Source: Akkermansiaceae bacterium (GTDB taxonomy: Bacteria; Verrucomicrobiota; Verrucomicrobiia; Verrucomicrobiales; Akkermansiaceae). Taken from it: a stretch of DNA of 36,225 nt. A program made the position numbers and the translations under genes. Positions 34,233 to 36,225 of this stretch are shown in pieces (position 1 is the stretch's first letter; every line of letters begins with the position of its first letter). The notes beneath the pieces are model-generated. The model was given only the letters and a program-made list of their open reading frames with translations, was not told the DNA's origin and did no database searches. The stretch lies in contig CAIVSK010000330.1 of assembly GCA_903908495.1 (NCBI GenBank), positions 1 to 36,225 of the forward strand. The letters are read 5' to 3'.

Positions 34233-35576
34233 ATGGATCCAGACTATTACTCCGCGGTGACGGCCGCCTTGTTGGCGACCGCCTCGCAGATGTTGGTGTT
34301 TGGGATGTTGTGGCGGATCCAGCGCGGCACGCCGGGCATGGGTCTGTGGTTCGGTTCCACGGTGATGATTGTGGCCGCGATGCTGGTGTTCATGACCCGC
34401 AGCAACGTTTGGTTCAACCAGAGCGCTGCCAGCCTCGGGTTCAGCCTCAGCCGGATCTTACTGCCCAACCTGCTGCTGAGCGCTGCACCGCTGGTGTTCC
34501 TCGCCGGGGCGCGGCGCTTTCTGGGCAAACCCACGCTGGCCCCGCTGCCGCTGCTGGTGTTGGCGACCAATCTCGGCGTGTTGACCTGGTACACGCTGGT
34601 GACGCCCGATCTGGCGCTGCGCACCTTTCTCCAGGAAGCCACGCGCGCGGTTTTTTTCCTGCTTACTGCGGCGACCCTGTTTGCTCATCGCGATCCAGAC
34701 CTGCGCTTGTCCACCCGCGTGGCTGGGGTGATTTTCGCCCTGGTCACATGCAGTTTTTCGGCGCGTGCCGCGTTGGTGTTTCCGGAGATCGGAGCCGCCA
34801 TTCCCAATGAGCAGATCCTGCTCAGCAAGAACGCGTTACTTGGCACCACTGTCAACTGCATGCTGTGGACCTTCGGTGCCGTTTTCCTGGTCCAGCAACG
34901 CCAGGCGGCCGTCATCGCCCGCCTGCACCGCGACGCGCTGGCCATGGAGGGCGAAAAACGCGTCGCCGAACACCAACTGCGCCTGTCGCGTGACCTGCAC
35001 GATGGCTTTGGCGGGGCCGCCGCATCCATCCACCTGCTCGCCGCCACCGATGCCTCGCCCGAGGACAGCCGCCGACTGCTGGAAAAAATCGCCTTGCTGG
35101 CGGGTGAGGCCAACAGCGACATCCGCTCGATGATGAACAAGCTCGATAACCCGGAGCTTTCCCGCAGCAAATGGCTGGCTGAGTTCCGGTTTTACGCCTC
35201 GACGCTGCTCGATGGAGCGGGGCTGCGGCTGGAGTGGCAGGCCACGGGCTTCGACTCCGCGCTCATCGGTGATGCCTTGGCATCGCTGTCGCTGCTGCGC
35301 GCCCTCAAGGAAGTCTTGCACAACATCGTGCGCCATGCCCAGGCACACACCGTCACCATCTCGTGTCACGCCACCACCGAGGCGCTCGCCATCCACTTGC
35401 GCGATGATGGCATCGGCATTCCGCCGGGGCCCACCACCGGCCGCGGCCTGCCCGGTTTGCACGTGCGCGCCGCCGACCTCGGTGGCAGCCTGCGCATCAC
35501 GCCGGCCGCTCCCGGCACATCTCTGGAATTCCTCATCCCTCTGCCCCTCGCCTTCACACCGACCGGGCAGGGCTGA
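34233..35576 (+). CDS. Membrane histidine kinase (HisKA_3 type)
   Basis: A 447-residue sensor kinase. The N-terminal half has about seven hydrophobic segments (residues roughly 8-27, 37-55, 70-92, 103-122, 130-150, 163-182, 200-220) and no large extracytoplasmic loop, so it may sense within the membrane. The dimerisation helix holds the H-box LSRDLHDGFGG with His256. Then come the N-box-like EVLHNIVRHAQAHTV and the G1 box RDDGIGIPPG, and the ATPase fold ends GRGLPGLHVRAADLGGSL. HisKA_3 kinases pair with NarL-type regulators, consistent with the upstream gene. The signal is unknown. Confidence 0.94.
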   Translation: MDPDYYSAVTAALLATASQMLVFGMLWRIQRGTPGMGLWFGSTVMIVAAMLVFMTRSNVWFNQSAASLGFSLSRILLPNLLLSAAPLVFLAGARRFLGKPTLAPLPLLVLATNLGVLTWYTLVTPDLALRTFLQEATRAVFFLLTAATLFAHRDPDLRLSTRVAGVIFALVTCSFSARAALVFPEIGAAIPNEQILLSKNALLGTTVNCMLWTFGAVFLVQQRQAAVIARLHRDALAMEGEKRVAEHQLRLSRDLHDGFGGAAASIHLLAATDASPEDSRRLLEKIALLAGEANSDIRSMMNKLDNPELSRSKWLAEFRFYASTLLDGAGLRLEWQATGFDSALIGDALASLSLLRALKEVLHNIVRHAQAHTVTISCHATTEALAIHLRDDGIGIPPGPTTGRGLPGLHVRAADLGGSLRITPAAPGTSLEFLIPLPLAFTPTGQG

Positions 35577-35599
35577 CCCGCCGCCGCCCCGCAGCGGAA

Positions 35600-35618
35600 C
35601 GACACTTGCCAAGTGTCG
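35600..35618. repeat. Palindromic repeat, second copy of the ACTTGCCAAGT type
   Basis: CGACACTT (35600-35607) and AAGTGTCG (35611-35618) are perfect inverted repeats with a GCC loop. The core ACTTGCCAAGT is shared with 24822-24840. It lies 24 bp after the histidine kinase stop, but no T-run follows, so it is not a typical terminator. Confidence 0.7.
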
Positions 35619-35676
35619 TGTGCGGAAACCAAGAACGAGTGGCAGGCGGAAGGAACGCCGGCTTCAAGTTGGCGCA

Positions 35677-35707
35677 TTGTAGCGGCGCGGCTATGACCGC
35701 CGCTGCC
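35677..35707. repeat. Dispersed near-palindromic repeat, copy D (left half)
   Basis: TTGTAGCGGCGCGGCTATGA and CCGCCGCTGCC match the left half of copies A-C with one change (GTCT to GGCT). No clear right half follows, so the copy is truncated or diverged. Confidence 0.75.
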
Positions 35708-36047
35708 AACGGACCGCCAGCGAACCCGCAGCACGCCGACACTCGCCAGCAAGCTGGATCGGTCTGGCGGCAACGAGCTGCCGCACTCAAGGAGAGGTGG
35801 CCTCCGGCCGCCATCGCCCATGGGGTGTCAATGGCCTGCGCCCTGCCTTCACACATTGGCTCACCATCGGCATGCCGGCTTTCAGCCCCCGTGTGTCGGC
35901 GCGGGCGGAGCAGAGGGTTGAGCGCTGGGGCTCACAGGGCAGCGCAGGGCGACTCACAGGGGATGAATGAATACGAACATCTTCTCCTGTGCCTGGGACG
36001 AGCAAGAGAATCCCCCTGAGCGCCCGCCCTTGCTCTGCGCATGGGCA

Positions 36048-36069
36048 CTGGCGGCGAGGACGCCGCCAG
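36048..36069. repeat. Perfect 9-bp hairpin near the right edge
   Basis: CTGGCGGCG (36048-36056) and CGCCGCCAG (36061-36069) with loop AGGA. The 3' arm motif GACGCCGCCAGC (36059-36070) recurs as a direct repeat at 36085-36096. It is not followed by a T-run. Confidence 0.7.
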
Positions 36070-36225
36070 CACGGCCTGCGCCGGGACGCCGCCAGCCGCG
36101 CGGAGAATCCGGTCCGGCCGTACCCATAATATACCCAGTTTGACAGGTTGGCAGGGGCTGGGTTGGCTTCCACCCTTAGCCCCGTTGTGCCTTTTCTGGC
36201 AACACCTCCACACAGATCAACCCAA

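Larger units (their letters stand above)
35577..36225. other. Terminal intergenic region with repeats and hairpins, no convincing gene
   Basis: The last 649 bases have open frames on both strands, but all are Arg/Pro/Ser-rich and unlike proteins. Contents are: palindrome 35600-35618, repeat copy D (35677-35707), an element with CACACATTGGCTC (35851-35863) that echoes CACACATTGGCTG in the 21.6 kb spacer, and a perfect hairpin at 36048-36069. A 58-codon frame from 35968 was considered but has no supporting features. Confidence 0.5.

Noticed and set aside
35968..36144. 58-codon plus-strand ORF starting MNTNIFSCAWDEQENPP
   Set aside because: Arg/Pro/Ala-rich, no conserved motif, crosses a perfect hairpin, and no ribosome-binding site.

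Overview
The window is GC-rich and densely coded, with long intergenic spacers that hold palindromic repeats, and most starts lack a clear Shine-Dalgarno sequence. The gene content (DUF6580 membrane protein beside a pyruvate dehydrogenase cluster, an RRM protein with a glycine tail, class III PPK2, a beta-CASP metallohydrolase, small Cys-rich lipoproteins) suggests a Gram-negative-type heterotroph of the Verrucomicrobiota or a neighbouring PVC phylum. That assignment is inference: there is no rRNA in the window. A full-consensus parS site next to mnmG, and a near-perfect second one inside it, suggest a chromosomal segment close to the replication origin.

Layout. 1-1.6 kb: the end of a DUF3300-like glycine-rich protein carrying a 39-bp minisatellite, followed by its usual partner DUF2950. 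1.9-2.9 kb: class III polyphosphate kinase 2. 3.0-8.9 kb: a complete tripartite RND efflux operon (adaptor, HAE1-type pump, NodT-type outer-membrane lipoprotein) behind a near-consensus promoter. 9-12.6 kb: a secreted coiled-coil protein, a glycine-rich RRM protein, and two tandem paralogous outer-membrane beta-barrel proteins, each with its own terminator and a TTGACA box at a similar distance from the start. 12.8-18.5 kb, minus strand: pyrE, then pyruvate dehydrogenase genes running DUF6580 - pdhA - pdhB - (23-aa peptide, Cys-rich lipoprotein, terminator) - pdhC. 18.9-21.4 kb: cytidine deaminase, parS, mnmG. 21.8-24.8 kb, minus strand: a large 2-oxoglutarate/Fe(II) oxygenase and a pRiA4b ORF-3-like protein. 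25.6-29.8 kb, minus strand: M14 carboxypeptidase - circularly permuted ATP-grasp - alpha-E - transglutaminase-like peptidase, a likely peptide-ligation and hydrolysis system. 29.9-31.6 kb: a secreted protein with two DUF1566 modules and two EF-hands. 32.0-33.4 kb: beta-CASP metallo-hydrolase. 33.6-35.6 kb: a NarL-type response regulator and its histidine kinase. The last 650 bases hold repeats and no convincing gene.

Structure that genes do not explain: a dispersed, near-palindromic intergenic element of about 75 bp (four copies plus two fragments), a second palindromic motif built on ACTTGCCAAGT, the parS cluster, and several hairpins. The best candidates for under-described biology are the four-gene ATP-grasp cluster, the micro-lipopeptide between pdhB and pdhC, and the eukaryote-like oxygenase. 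None can be proven novel from sequence alone.
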